DNA from: Laburnicola sp. R22_1
Lineage: Eukaryota; Ascomycota; Dothideomycetes; Pleosporales; Didymosphaeriaceae
Length of the DNA: 64,000 bases
Direction: 5' to 3'
NCBI GenBank assembly: GCA_014281115.1
Contig: JACONQ010000002.1
Span: forward strand, 1 to 64,000
Every line of letters starts with the position of its first letter. Positions within the stretch are counted from its first letter, which is position 1. Made by a program: the position numbers and the translations under genes. The notes beneath the pieces were generated by a model. That model worked only from the letters and a program-made list of their open reading frames with translations. It searched no databases and had not been told where the DNA came from. Below, piece after piece: positions 31,326 through 43,031 of the stretch.

Positions 31326-32472
31326 TTTTGCGGGATTGGAAATAGGAAGTATTTGTGATGATATGAAACGTTTTTGCTCAGGGATAATACAATGCAATGG
31401 TGAACAAACAGAAGCAAAAAAATTATTGTCGAGTCATCAATCATATGTTTTTTCAGGAGATGGTGGACCCGACTAGAGTTTAAATAGTCTCAATATGCAA
31501 GCTACAAGCGGATTCGATGCTCACTGGACTGTGCTCGACCACTTGAGCCTCATGTCACAATATGGACCCCAATACCATTATCAAGCCATGATGCGATATT
31601 TGCGTGCGCTGGGCGTTGAAGCTGTGCTTCGCATTTCTTGGCCTGCAACACCTAGGTATCATTGAGGCTCTGTGGTATACACACCAGTCAGCCGAACGGA
31701 CAAGGCATCGCAATCGAATGTGCCTCACAATAAATCTCACTGCCTGCATGATAATCCAGAACTGGTAATTTATCTCCGTGCCCAGCCTTCATCGCAGGTC
31801 GGGTAACAACCCGTTCAATTTTTTCAGACTTCCCGCATGCCCATTCCAGAATAAGAATATCATACGCCCCCACCTGGTCATAAGGGTTGTGCAACTGAAT
31901 TGATGCAGGCTTTGCAAGGTTTCTTACAGCCTTTCTCACTCGTACACAGCCTTCATTTTCAGCTTGAGGTCGTATAATCAACCTTTTTAGGCTTCTCGCA
32001 TACCCATTCCATGGTCCTAAGCGCTAATGCAAGTGCAGTTATGCAGATTTTGCAAGGTTTATTACAGCCTTGCAGGCTGACCACCCACTGCTGAGGTGCC
32101 AAGGATACGGAGATGTCGCATGGCGTTTTTTTTTTTTTTTTTTTTTTGGAAAGGCGTTGCTGCAAATGCATATTGGTTTTACAGCCCCTCGGCTGTGAGG
32201 GCTATTTGTGTGCCACATGCATGTCTTCATTGCGCTCACCGGAAAGATGTAGTTAGTCGAAGTGCCAAGCTGGGGTTTGCAGCCGATGTTTTATAGGTAG
32301 CAGCATTTTAGACACCATCTGTCGTAAGTACCATAGATATTAAAGTTAAATAATTTGATCTGCCCAGTCGTACATTCTTTTCATTTATTCTTGACTCCTT
32401 CCTGCGTCGATAATTCGAACTTTTATTTGACATTAGTTTCAGTCTCTGCCTATATCTAGCTACTTTTTTATC
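31326..32472. other. Divergent intergenic region
   Basis: This 1.1 kb region lies between two divergent genes. It holds a two-copy imperfect repeat (31783-32070) and a run of 22 T at 32126-32147. I see no gene. Confidence 0.5.
31783..32070 (+). repeat. Imperfect tandem duplication
   Basis: Copy 1 (31783-31932) and copy 2 (31947-32070) share CAGCCTTCAT at the start, CGCATRCCCATTCCA in the middle and TTTGCAAGGTTT-TTACAGCCT at the end. The interiors have diverged and the second copy is shorter. Confidence 0.7.
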
Positions 32473-33425
32473 ATGGCCAAACAAGGTCTATTTTCGACGA
32501 AGAAGAAGGGGAAGAAGTCTAACGCTACTGGCTATCGCCCCGTTCACCCTCGCTCACCGAAGAGACCTATCTGGAGGCGGTGGTTCGCCATCTTGTCTAT
32601 CATATCTTTCGCAACTGCGTTCGGACTCAGCGGTAAGTACTTTCTGAATATCAGTATCGCCTTTCAAATTATTGACAATGCTCAGTTGCTATGCTTGCTG
32701 GTTGCCAATTTAACTCTGCAGGGGGTGAACATCTCTATGTCGCGAAGGTCCTAGCCCACACCCCTGATCAGCGGGGTCTTCAATTGGGAGTTGGGTACTT
32801 CGGTGCGTGGAGACTCTAGCAAATATTGTGTTTAAAGACTCTAACTTGCATAGGTGGCTGTTTCACCTTGAACAATACCAACAGCGACACTGAACAACAA
32901 ACTCATTGCATTACGAACATGCGACTCGTCGGCGATATTGATGACCTGGGAGAAGAGTTCTCGGAGGACTTGCACCTAGATGAGGGCACACGCACCTACA
33001 TCCAGGAGGCGTTGATCACGACACTGCTCCCTACAATGAGACATCTGCAAGAGAACGTCTTTCACTGGGAGCCTCCTGTCTTCCACCTTGTTTCATTCGT
33101 CATCAGCGCAAGTGTGTTGGGCTCCTTAGCTACGAATATCACTGGCAAAAGGGCATACAAGACATTGTTGGCTATTGGTGTGCTGTTTGGCGCTGTCGCA
33201 CTGCCTTTGGCATTCGTTACGTCGATTGGTGCAATCGAGGCATCAAACGCTATGGTTGGTGGCAACCTCAGTAAGGTCTCCCAATCGCTTGGGACTGTTT
33301 CTATTTATCGCGCCAATATGTTGTACTATGTACAGGCCGCTCAAGTCAGCTGTGTTGGAGCATTTTACTTCTTCGTTGCGTTCTTGTTCGCGGGTGCACA
33401 GCCCAAACCGCGTCATCCAGTGTAA
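32473..33425 (+). CDS. Fig1-type claudin-like membrane protein
   Basis: Three exons are predicted (32473-32632, 32722-32802, 32854-33425; introns 89 and 51 bases), giving 270 residues with four membrane helices. After helix 1 the motif 'GYFGGCFTLNNTNSDTEQQTHC' is split here: GYFG comes from exon 2, and GCF onward, with the second Cys, from exon 3. This is the GxxGxC...C signature of the Fig1/claudin group. Fig1 proteins assist calcium entry and membrane fusion in mating and hyphal development. The GxxGxC motif forms only after removal of the second intron. The N-terminus is Lys-rich and cytosolic. It is divergent to the Cys-cluster gene. Confidence 0.85.
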
Positions 33426-33873
33426 TCGCACTTGCACTGGGTTGATATCTGGAAAAGTGGAGGCATCAGGAGATCAGCTATGTTCGGATCATTGTTTTCG
33501 TTATTTTGTGGTGTTGTTGGCGTGGCACATGACGCAAATTGCGCTTATAATCAGTTGTTTTGGGTTTGCGATTTTAGACTTGGTACTATTCCTCGGTTTC
33601 ACCAATTTTCGCTCACTAGATTCTTCCATGTCATAACAAAAGTTATACTTCATTTAACAAGTAAAAGTGGCACAATCGATCGACGGCAATTCAATGCTGC
33701 CATGACAAGCAACCAGAGTGAAGTGCACTAGAAGCCAAAACTATGATTTTGAGTACATCCCTACAAACAATTTGAAGTGCGTGGCCATGGGCTGAAATAT
33801 AGATGATAGACTGTAAAATGGAATAGAGGGCGGATGATAAGGACTTCTCAATACAGTACTGGAGCTAAATCCC

Positions 33874-34959
33874 CTACATTTCATCTTCTAGGATCTTCGT
33901 GGCCCTTCGCACCAGCCTTTGCCGCTTTTCCTCTGGCAGATAAAAACACCGTAAAGCAAAAACCCATTCATTCACGAATTTGACCAGAAAGATCACAACC
34001 AGCGCAACCAGCAACACCAACGCAAGCATGACGACTAGAACACTGAAAATCCGAAACCGGCCAAGAAGAGGTAACCAACGCGCATCGATCTGTTCGATCT
34101 GGGCCTCCAGCTGCATCCCACCCAGCAAGATCGAGAATACGGCGAACAAAAATAGCAGCGGGGGATAAAAACTCGCGAAGTAGTCGCTATACTGGCGATA
34201 GGCTCGATGGTAGTATGGCTTCCAGAGAAAGAACTTGCAGTAGAAGTTCAGCCTTGTGAGGCGTATCTCACCATACTGGTAACGGGGCGAGACCTCGTTG
34301 TCTCGTATTCCAGAAAGCTCGGAGCATAGACAGCACCAGTCGTCCCACGTTATGGAGTTGGGTAGGAGTGCCAAATCATCGCGCTGTGCCACCCTCAGGT
34401 CAGATTCGTGACGGATTAGGTAGTAATATGTTCGGAGGAAGCCGAGAGAGCTGGCGAGAATCATGCGATGATTTGGCCCCAAAGGCTGCTGAGAATTTAG
34501 GAGACATTCGGTCCAAAACTCCTTTGACAAAAGATATCTTGGCATCGGTTTAATATAGATCGTGTTGTAGAGCCAGACAAGGTGCAGCATGGGCTCTTCC
34601 GTGAGTATAATCTGGCGATCTTTGGTTCGTTGACGGACTAAGTATGATATGTTGGCGCTAGATTGAGTTGTCATCATCCAGAGCCTCGGTGCTAGCTGGT
34701 CGAGTTGCTTGCATCTCATGTCCCGAGTTAGGAAAGCCGACAAGAGAGAGACGTCCTTCATATTGATATGAGGGTATCCGGGCAATGCTTTACGAGCGAC
34801 TTTGGTGGGGTCCAAGAGAGGCTTGTTCTCAGGAGGCAGTTTTGCCAGGAAAGAGTAGTCTTTGATCTGCATCTTTTCGTATATATCGTTCCAACTAGTA
34901 ATTGAAATGTTGCAATTCGATTCGAAAGATAAAAGTTCACGGCCGCGGTCGGTTTGCAA
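33874..34959 (-). CDS. Two-helix membrane protein, possibly DUF6601-type
   Basis: The single exon encodes 361 residues. The soluble N-terminal 250 residues include 'LWMMTTQSSANISYLVRQR', 'EEPMLHLVWLYNTIYIKP' and 'SITWDDWCCLCSELSGI'. Two hydrophobic helices lie at about residues 260-280 and 300-330, followed by a basic tail. The motif set recalls a fungus-restricted membrane family I remember as DUF6601, but this was not checked. The ATG at 34959 is preceded by in-frame sequence without an upstream Met. It is divergent to the NLR-like gene with 637 bases between starts. Function unknown. Confidence 0.75.
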   Translation of the reverse strand: MQTDRGRELLSFESNCNISITSWNDIYEKMQIKDYSFLAKLPPENKPLLDPTKVARKALPGYPHINMKDVSLLSAFLTRDMRCKQLDQLAPRLWMMTTQSSANISYLVRQRTKDRQIILTEEPMLHLVWLYNTIYIKPMPRYLLSKEFWTECLLNSQQPLGPNHRMILASSLGFLRTYYYLIRHESDLRVAQRDDLALLPNSITWDDWCCLCSELSGIRDNEVSPRYQYGEIRLTRLNFYCKFFLWKPYYHRAYRQYSDYFASFYPPLLFLFAVFSILLGGMQLEAQIEQIDARWLPLLGRFRIFSVLVVMLALVLLVALVVIFLVKFVNEWVFALRCFYLPEEKRQRLVRRATKILEDEM

Positions 34960-35596
34960 GACAGTTCATGGAGACAGGTACGCATGTAGCATGCCTATTT
35001 GAGTTATTTCTTCGGTGACAGGACAGCATGCGTATATCCTGGTGATGGTTGCCTTGCCACCCAAGATCCATGCCAGGGCTGAAAGCCGCTGCGTTTGATC
35101 AAGTTTTTCATTTTTCACTTACCGGTGAGTAACCTCGTATAAGGCGTGACCCGAGGGGTTGGCGAACCGAACCACTCTGCGTACGACTCACTACACCACG
35201 ATCCCACAATGACATTCTACATTGACGAATCACATATTGCAGGGTTTATAATGCATCTGTGCGCGCATTTGTATCGGGTTGAAGCTCCGCGTCATGCATG
35301 CCAGAACCGACAAGGCTGAAATTTCAAGCTGACCTTGTGCACACGGCCCCACACCACTGCTACTGCACCAAAACCCCGAAAATAGGTCTGCCATTCCGGT
35401 AATTTCAGCCGCAGTCTTATATGCTGCTTTCAGCTCGTAGTTGCCCCTGCACACGTTGCCCTTATGTCTAAAAGCTTACAGTGCGATCTACATAGCACAT
35501 CCTTTCCTGTCACTGCACTAGAATTCCCTTCCTTAGAGTTATTAAATTCTTTTTTGATCGTTTGATTATTCTTCAAGTCTGTGAACTGTCACAGAA
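34960..35596. other. Divergent promoter region
   Basis: The region holds no supported gene. It should contain promoters of the leftward membrane protein gene and the rightward NLR-like gene. Confidence 0.45.
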
Positions 35597-38500
35597 ATGC
35601 CCTTCGCCGAGCCTGCCGCAATGCCTTTGCTCCGACTACCTGGAGAAAGCAGGCGAGTTTTCCGAGCAGCCGATATTCCTGCTAGCTGGACGAAAGATCG
35701 GTTTGAGCGTCATATCACGCATTCATTTACTGGTTGGAAGTTTCAGCTGGATTCAGTAGCTAAACATCCTTGTGATTCCACCACCAAAACTGCCTTGATC
35801 TCTTTCATGGACGTGCCAGAGGTGTTACAGGACCTTGAAACTGGCAAAAGAAAAGACATTGGACTGGAAATCGGCGACGAGGAGATCCTATTCTCCAACT
35901 TTATTGGTCTCACCACATTGTTTGAGCCAACAGAAGGACCATCGTCGCTCAGAGCAGAGTAAGCGAATGTTCTGATAACGATAGTTACAGTTTTCAGCTA
36001 ATGTCTCACTAGCATTCTGTTCGTCCATGGTCTTAGTGGACATGCCATTGGGTCTTGGAAGGCGGAAAATGGCAAATGCTGGCCTCTTGATTTCCTCGGG
36101 AAGGATCTTGCCGATGCGCGAATCCTAACATTTGGATACGAAGCAAGGCTTAACAGCGACACTTCGACGTCCCAGCTTTCAGACTATGGTCAGCAACTGA
36201 TCAATGAGCTCATGATGTTAAGGGAAAAGGCAGAGGTAAGGATAACAGCAACGAATAAAACTTCCTCTAATGTACAATAACAGGACCACAAGCGCCCATT
36301 GTTCCTCGTGGGACATAGCTTTGGTGGCACCATAATAAACTGGGTGATTAATGGCCAACACATGTATCTAGTAAGAGACTAATTGTTGAAAAGGTGCTTC
36401 ATGAACTGAGTTCGAAGGCTCACAAAGAAGGGTACACGGACACCTTCAAGGCCGTCCGCTGCGCTACTTTCTTCGGGACACCACATCAAGGCATGAGCGT
36501 TGAGCCATTGAAGAAGATGGCGAGTAAGCGTGCACATGGAAACCTGACGAGAATTCTAAACGACCTCGATCGCGACACGGATTCAGAAATTCTGCGAACG
36601 CTTCGTGAGACCTTGACATTTCTGGGCTCACAATCACATGTTCGCTTGATCACTTGCAAAGAACAGCAACTTACCATCATCCCGGTATGTATATCGCATA
36701 AGCATCGAACTACTATAAGTGCTGACTGCAACAAAGGGGTCAGAAAATGAAAGCTTCCATGCTGTTAGTAACAGTGGAGCGCTAATCCACAGCGCCAATG
36801 AGGTCCAAATACCTATCCACGCAGGTCATCGCGAGATGGTGAAGTTCAGCTCTCGCAGCAACATGTATTACAAGCAAGTGGTTAAGGAGCTCAAGAAGGC
36901 TCTCCAAGCTTGTGGGTGAGTAACTCCCTTACTGAAACGTCGACTCAGGCTAATCGATATAATAGACATGTCAGCGAAAGAGTGTTACTCACCAAAATGC
37001 AACGACAAAACTTGATCAATTCACTAAGCTTCCACGATATGCGCGAGGGGGAGGACAGTGTCCAAAGTCAGCCCGAGATGAACTCTGGATGGCTTCTCGA
37101 GACCACAGAGTACATAAGTTGGAAAAATCCCTCCAATGACACGCAAAAGGGCGACCCTTACTTATGGATCAAGGGTAGCATGGGAAGCGGCAAGACTACG
37201 CTTGTGAAACAGCTCGTTACTTCCCAACGCTCGAAATCAAGCGATAGCAGCGTTGTGATAAGCTACTTCTTCAAGTCTCGAGGAACAGTCCTTCAGAGGA
37301 CCGCGATGGGGCTTTATCGTGCCCTTCTGGTGCAGATCCTTGACAGTGCAGCGTCAATCACTTCTGAAGCTCACCTGCAAGATCTTTGGGAGAAGAAGAA
37401 ATCCTCCGAATGGACAGCCTCCCAACTCAAGGACTTGTTGGAGCACTTCATGGAAAATCTCGGTAGACCTGTCGTATGCTTCGTCGATGCGATAGACGAT
37501 TGTCAAACCACCGACGTGAAGGATGTCCTGACATTCCTGGCACGAATGTCACAGGTTTGCGGGAAGAGGGGAACACCAACCCGAGCATGTTTCTCCAGCA
37601 GAAGCGACCCTCTTGATTGTTCTCAGACATCTCGAATGCTGGATTTGGACCACGAGGCCGACCAGCGTGATGAAATACTTCGATATATCGAACAGAAGCT
37701 GCAAATCGGCCATGGAACTAGGGCTCAACAGATCCTGCATACGGTTAGAAACCATGCCGGAGGATCGTTTCTGTGGGCAAAACTTGTAGTTAACATCCTA
37801 AATAAGGAGTATGATACCACGGGACAACGACTCGGAGCTCTACACGAGATACTGGATGTCCTACCTTCGCCCACAGACCTTCCTGAACTATATCGATGGC
37901 TGCTCCAACAAGAGACGGAAAACTTCAATTATGACCAGAGGCGCCTATGCCTGGAAGCTGTTCTTGCGGCTAGGAAGCCCTTGGCCCTAGAGGAGCTCTA
38001 CATCGATCTTTATTCGCATATCAACCCGGATGCTCGATATCTTATCAAAGAAAAGGCAGAGGACCATCTCAAGGATGGAACAGCCGAGAGGGCGGTATTG
38101 GACGCAGGCAGAGGACTCGTGGAAATCGTTACCAGCGGCGCTCCTACTGTACGATTCGTACATGAATCTATGGTAGAGTTTCTAGAGAGCGAAGAGATGC
38201 GTGACAATCTCGGATTGGATACGCCCCGTGCTGCTGGCGCGAAGAATCACGAGCGCTTTCACAACCGACATGCTCAGCTCCTCGCAGATCTCACTCCGCC
38301 CATGTCTGTACATCCCGAGGGCGTGCCTTTTGGCTTCGGAGGTCTGCAAAACCAACAAAAAAGAGTCGATTCCCCACACACTCTCCAAATAACCGCGGGA
38401 GCAGACCAAATGAAAAATCACAACGGTCAAACTATGTCTCGGGACTTATTTTTCAAAACACCGAAACAAGCAACGCTTCAACCAGCATCCTGCAATCTTA

Positions 38501-40854
38501 GTGGAACCGGGTCCACATACCCCAACGGCGGGATCCCCTCTGCCAATCAGCCTATGAAGCACGGCTTGAACAGCGACTACTACTTCCCAACTTCTTCAGA
38601 TGCTATCGTAATCTACCCTAAAAAGTCTCATAGTCCAAGGGCCACGAGAGATGTGACAAACAGCTCGCTGGCACCTCCAGTTGCCAAGAATGTCGACACA
38701 ATTGCTCAGTCACCCAAAAGGTATCGGGCACAGAAACTTGGAAAACCCAACGCTAGTAGAGGATCAGTACCCGAAGTCAAAGTGGCAGGAAGACACGGGA
38801 GAAGTAACCCTGCGTCGTTGATAGAGAGAATGGCTGTCGCGAACGCAAGCCATCAGCTAGGGAAGAAAGAAGGCACGAACCAAAGCCCACTTTATGAACC
38901 AAGAAGTACCGGGGTTTCCAAGTCAAATGCAAAAGGAACTGAGACCAACGTAGGCCTTGCGCGCGTGAGCAGCCTTTCAGAAGCCACTGGGCTGCCGTCA
39001 ACCCATCACCCAAGCCGAGCAAACGGCCCATTTGGAAACAACCATGACAGCATATCAAAACAACCTATCAGTGGGTTCAACTTGGAAAGCGGCAAAAGGG
39101 AGCAACCTCACGAAGCACCATCGAAATCTAGCCACCCGAGTTCCCATGGCGCCAATGTCAGCAATAATCTCTTGGAGACCGAAATCCCGCACCTTGGACG
39201 ACCGATAACCCCTGATAACGAAGCATCCAACAGAACCAAAGCATCTGATTTATGTGAACAACAATCGCAGTCAACGAATGAGAACCCACTAGTAAACGTG
39301 GCACCTGTAACCGAAAAGCCAATGGTCGATCCTCATCACATCTCAACGACCTCGCCTTCGAAGTTCAGTCTACAACCGGATACTTTCCCCCATTCGCTTC
39401 CATACAGGCCTCACAAAAAGCCTTCCCATGAACCGCTTGTCCGTGAGGCTGCGCGCATTGATTTCAACCCCCAACGCGATATCCATGGCGAAGATAATCA
39501 TGCTGACCCACAATGGCGCGGGAGATATGCATCGCGTATACCATTACAGCATGAAGATCTCAATATCTCCCGCCCTGGTCGGGATCGCGTAGCTACTAGT
39601 GTGCATGCTACACCAACGCAAAAGCAAATACCACGCCCGTATAACCATACAGGACGACCGTCTGCTATGACATGGGATGAAGATGCGTCATCTATTCCAC
39701 TTGACATGCCACAAGAGAAAAACGACTCCCATTCTTACAGAGAGGAGCCCGCGGCACAGCAATGCGAAGAACCGGCCCCGCAAACAAAATATCGACAGGG
39801 TCGTCACCAAGAAGCGGCATGGCTGCAGCAACAAGGGACCTATCGTTATGGTAACCTAGAAGACCATGCTTGTAACACTCACGTCGAAGGACTGCTTCAT
39901 GCCGAAGAATCCTCAGGTCCCGAGGTTGAGCAACAGAGTCAAGAGCTTTCAAGAGAAGGCTTCTACGAAGAGGATACCGATGCCTACCATGCGTATGATG
40001 GCAACGCATTTCAAGTCAGTGAGCAGCTTCACGGAGAAGCTTACGGCGTTACACGTACCCAGGGACACTTTTCAGATCCGCATGTTGGTGCGCACTACGC
40101 GGACGAGATTTCCCTTCTGCATCACACCAGTCCTGGTGTTGAGCAAGAGATCGCTGGTGTGGACGAGTATCATCATGATGGCAACGCACGACAGCAACAG
40201 AGGCATTTAGAGCCTGACGACTTTCAACACCAAGCCACCTTCCAACATCAACACGACTTACAATATCAAGACGACTTCCAATATCAATACGGCTTCCAAT
40301 ATCAAGACGGCTTCCAGTATCAAGACACCTCCCAACACCAAGACACCTCCCAACACCAACACCTCCCCCCCGATTACCCTCAGCACTCCCCCTCCCCACA
40401 ACCCGCCTTCCACCCCGCCACCCCCCAACCTCCCTACATACATTACCACCAAACCGCCCCACCCCCCAACGCCTTCCAACAAGAAAACCTCCCCCACTCC
40501 GCGTACCACTACGACACATATCCCCCCCACCACCACCCCCCAACTCAACCTTCCAATCCGTACCACGAACCCCACCTCCATTATTACCAACACACGGCCC
40601 CCACGCAGCACGCCGACTTCCCACCCGAACCCTTCCCATATGAATACCAATATCACGATGCGCAATCTTCCCCATCCCAAGACGGACGCTTCCCCCAGGC
40701 GAATGGGTACATGTCACACGACGATGGACCAGCGCCGGACGCGACATGTGAGTGGTTTTCCGACGACGGCAGCAGCGCTTCAGACGACGACAGCGGTTCC
40801 GACGACGGCAGCGGTTCCGACGACGACGACGCCGCTTCCAATGACGGACACTGA
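35597..40854 (+). CDS. NLR-like protein: RRM-like, lipase, NACHT, disordered Gln/His tail
   Basis: Six exons are predicted (35597-35958, 36013-36235, 36284-36343, 36394-36684, 36737-36915, 36966-40854; introns about 50 bases), giving 1667 residues. Residues 20-100 look like the RRM-like domain seen before some fungal lipases. Residues 121-370 are a PGAP1/SesB-type alpha/beta hydrolase with 'LFVHGLSGHAIGSW' and the nucleophile elbow GHSFGG (Ser207). Residues about 425-700 are a NACHT NTPase: Walker A GSMGSGKT (442-449) and Walker B 'VVCFVDAIDDC' (Asp546, Asp549-550). 'SGAPTVRFVHESMVEFLES' closes the winged-helix part. After residue 790 there are no ANK, WD or TPR repeats. About 870 disordered residues follow, with Gln/His/Tyr hexapeptides at 1459-1505, a Pro/His segment and an acidic tail. 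Fungal NLRs act in non-self recognition and cell death; that role is inferred here. Confidence 0.87.
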
Positions 40855-41084
40855 GGACGGAGTACAAAGTTAGATTAAAGGATAATAGAAGCGAGGTCAA
40901 GCATTACATTGCAACGCAGGGCGTACATCAGCCATCTCTCCACCCACCTGTTCCCTACCTACCTACCTACTACCTGCAGCACTTCATTTCAGGTTACCTT
41001 ACTCCTCCTATAAATACCCGGCATCTATTCCAGTCGTACAAAGTTGAATATTGCCCCATCCATCCCGCCCGCGTGCTTGTATGT

Positions 41085-41416
41085 CTATCTATCTATCTAT
41101 CTATCGGTGTTTACAAATCTACCCCTTCTTCTTTCTTGCTCCTTACTTATATACGTACGTACGTACACAACAACCGCCGCAACCCCACACAGACGACTAA
41201 CTTCCCAACTTCCCAACTTCCCAACCACCAACCACCAACCACCAACCACCAACCACCAACCACCAACCACCAACCACCAACCCCGACGACCAACCCTAAC
41301 AACCATAACCACAATTCATGCAACCCCACTCACGCACGCACGCACGCACCAAGCTCCACCCGCCCCAGCATCTCCTTTCCCCTAATTTCCATCGAAATAA
41401 CCACGTACGTACGTAC
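41085..41416 (+). repeat. Cluster of simple repeats
   Basis: These are (CTAT)n at 41085-41104, (ACGT)n at 41153-41166, an 8-copy CCACCAA array at about 41221-41280, (CACG)n at 41332-41349 and (ACGT)n at 41402-41415. All lie between the convergent NLR-like and fasciclin genes and have no coding role. Confidence 0.85.
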
Positions 41417-41685
41417 CTAGCGTTACCTAATCAGCTAGGAGCCGTGGAAAAGGAAGCAAGTATGGGAAGTTGGCAACGATGGTGGTAGCATTAGAAAACG
41501 AACTAGCCCGCCAAAAACCAAGCAAAGCAAGTAGGTAGGTAGGGAAGCTAAGCTAAGCCAAGCTAAGCTAAACAGCTGCATACACACAGCCACGCCATGC
41601 CAGGCGGAAGAAAAAAAAAACGAACACGTAGAAATCCATCCCACACCCATCCCATCCATTATACCCCCACGACAGCACCCCCACA

Positions 41686-43031
41686 CTACACCCCAAACAA
41701 CACCCCGACCCCGACCCCAAACAGCGCCGCAAACTCCACCCCACCCGTCGCCCTACCCGGCACCGCCGCCCCACTCGTCTCCGTCGGCTCCGCGCCCGTA
41801 GCCGCAGGCCCAGCCCCCTCCTCCGTCGGATTAATCGTCGTCGTTGGCGTAGGCTGCCCGCTTGTAAAGGGCGGCTCGCTGTCCGCCGTGCCCGTGAAGG
41901 CGGGCGCGCCGTCGGGCGATTCTTCGTCTACGGTGGTTGCGTTGTCGGGGTTGAGCACGCTGGAGCGTAGGGTGTTAGGTTAGGTGTTTAGCTAGCTGGG
42001 GATGGGTTGGATGGGTTGGATACGGAGAATGGAATGGGGAGGGGAATGGTGGGGGGCTGGACGTGACGTACTTGTCAATAATATGCAAAACGCCATTTGC
42101 GATGAGGATATTAGGCGTGATGACCTCGGCGGCATTCACAAAGACAGACCCATTGACAATCGTAATCGTGAGTTCGCCGCCGTCTCCAACCGTGTCGAGC
42201 GTCGTGCCGTTCTCGAGATCCGAAGAGTAGTACACGCCGTCGACGACGTGGTAGTCGATGATGGCGCGGAGGTCGTCGGCGGACACGTTGTCGGCACGCA
42301 GCGAGGACCCGATGCGCTGGAAGGCCTCGTTGTTGGGCGCGAAGATGGTGAGGTCGGGTTGGGAGGCGTCTTCGATCTTGTCGGTGGCGTTGATGGCGCC
42401 GCGGAAGGAGGTGAGGTTGGCGGCGCTGGCGGTGGCGAGCACCGAGACGGGGAACGCGAGCACGCGGTCGACGATGTGGACTACGCCGCCCGTGAAGTTT
42501 TGGTCCTGTCGTGGTTAGCATAGCGTCGGGGGGGTGGGGAGGGAGAAAGCGTACAGCTTCGGTGACGGTGGCGTTCTGGAGGAGGCCGCCGTAGAAGACA
42601 ACGTCGTTTCCGACTTGGATGGCTTCGACAACCTGGCCACCGGTGACATTCGAGTATTCCCCGCTTTGCAACAGCGTCGGAATGAAGGTGCTCGTGTTGG
42701 AAACCTGGTCCGAGGTGTACGTTCCGTTCAAGACGTGGTATTGCAGCAGGGCAGCTAGTGCCTCTGCATCGCTAGCGATTGCCTGGCCTTCTTCAGTTGA
42801 GGCGAATTCGGTAAACGCTTCGTCTGATGGCGCGAGGATGGTGATGTTGCTAGCTTGGGCGAGTACTGCCAAGAGAGCGGGCGCCATATTCAGGAAAGAG
42901 GTGAGATTGGTGAGCTGGTCATTGCCGCTGAGCGTGGCATTGAGTGACTGAGAGTCGGTGGAGTTGTTCTCTTGGTCTTGGGCAAAGACGGAGCCCGCCA
43001 GAGCGAGCAGAGAGAGGTGTCTGAACTGCAT
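41686..43031 (-). CDS. Secreted fasciclin-domain protein, GPI-type
   Basis: Three exons are predicted (43031-42555, 42505-42072, 41959-41686; introns 49 and 112 bases), giving 394 residues. The signal peptide is MQFRHLSLLALAGSVFAQ. Two FAS1 domains follow. The first has 'ITILAPSDEAFTEF' and 'LLQYHVLNGTY' and ends in 'GGVVHIVDRVL' after the first intron. The second has 'LTIFAPNNEAFQRIG', 'IIDYHVVDGVYYS' and 'NGVLHIID'. A Thr/Pro/Gly/Glu-rich stalk and a short hydrophobic end (FAALFGVGVGVLFGV) suggest GPI anchoring. Many Asn-X-Ser/Thr sites are present. FAS1 proteins mediate adhesion at cell surfaces. Confidence 0.92.

Noticed and set aside
32126..32147. Run of 22 T as a retroposon poly(A) tail
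   Set aside because: No retroposed gene or target duplication could be seen beside it; the frames crossing it are artefacts.
36910..40854. Treating the NACHT part as an independent gene
   Set aside because: Good splice sites join it in frame to the lipase exons, and the lipase-NACHT order is a known fungal architecture.
40049..40900. Long antisense open frames opposite the receptor tail
   Set aside because: They mirror the repetitive C-rich coding sequence and consist of simple Arg/Gly or Val/Gly strings. The sense frame is continuous with the NACHT exon.
41085..41416. Simple repeats as a possible CRISPR-like or structured array
   Set aside because: Units are 4-7 bases with no spacers; they are ordinary microsatellites and CRISPR arrays are not expected in a fungus.
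42111..42505. Arg/His/Pro-rich extension of the first fasciclin exon
   Set aside because: It is a read-through of the intron into the wrong frame of the second FAS1 domain.
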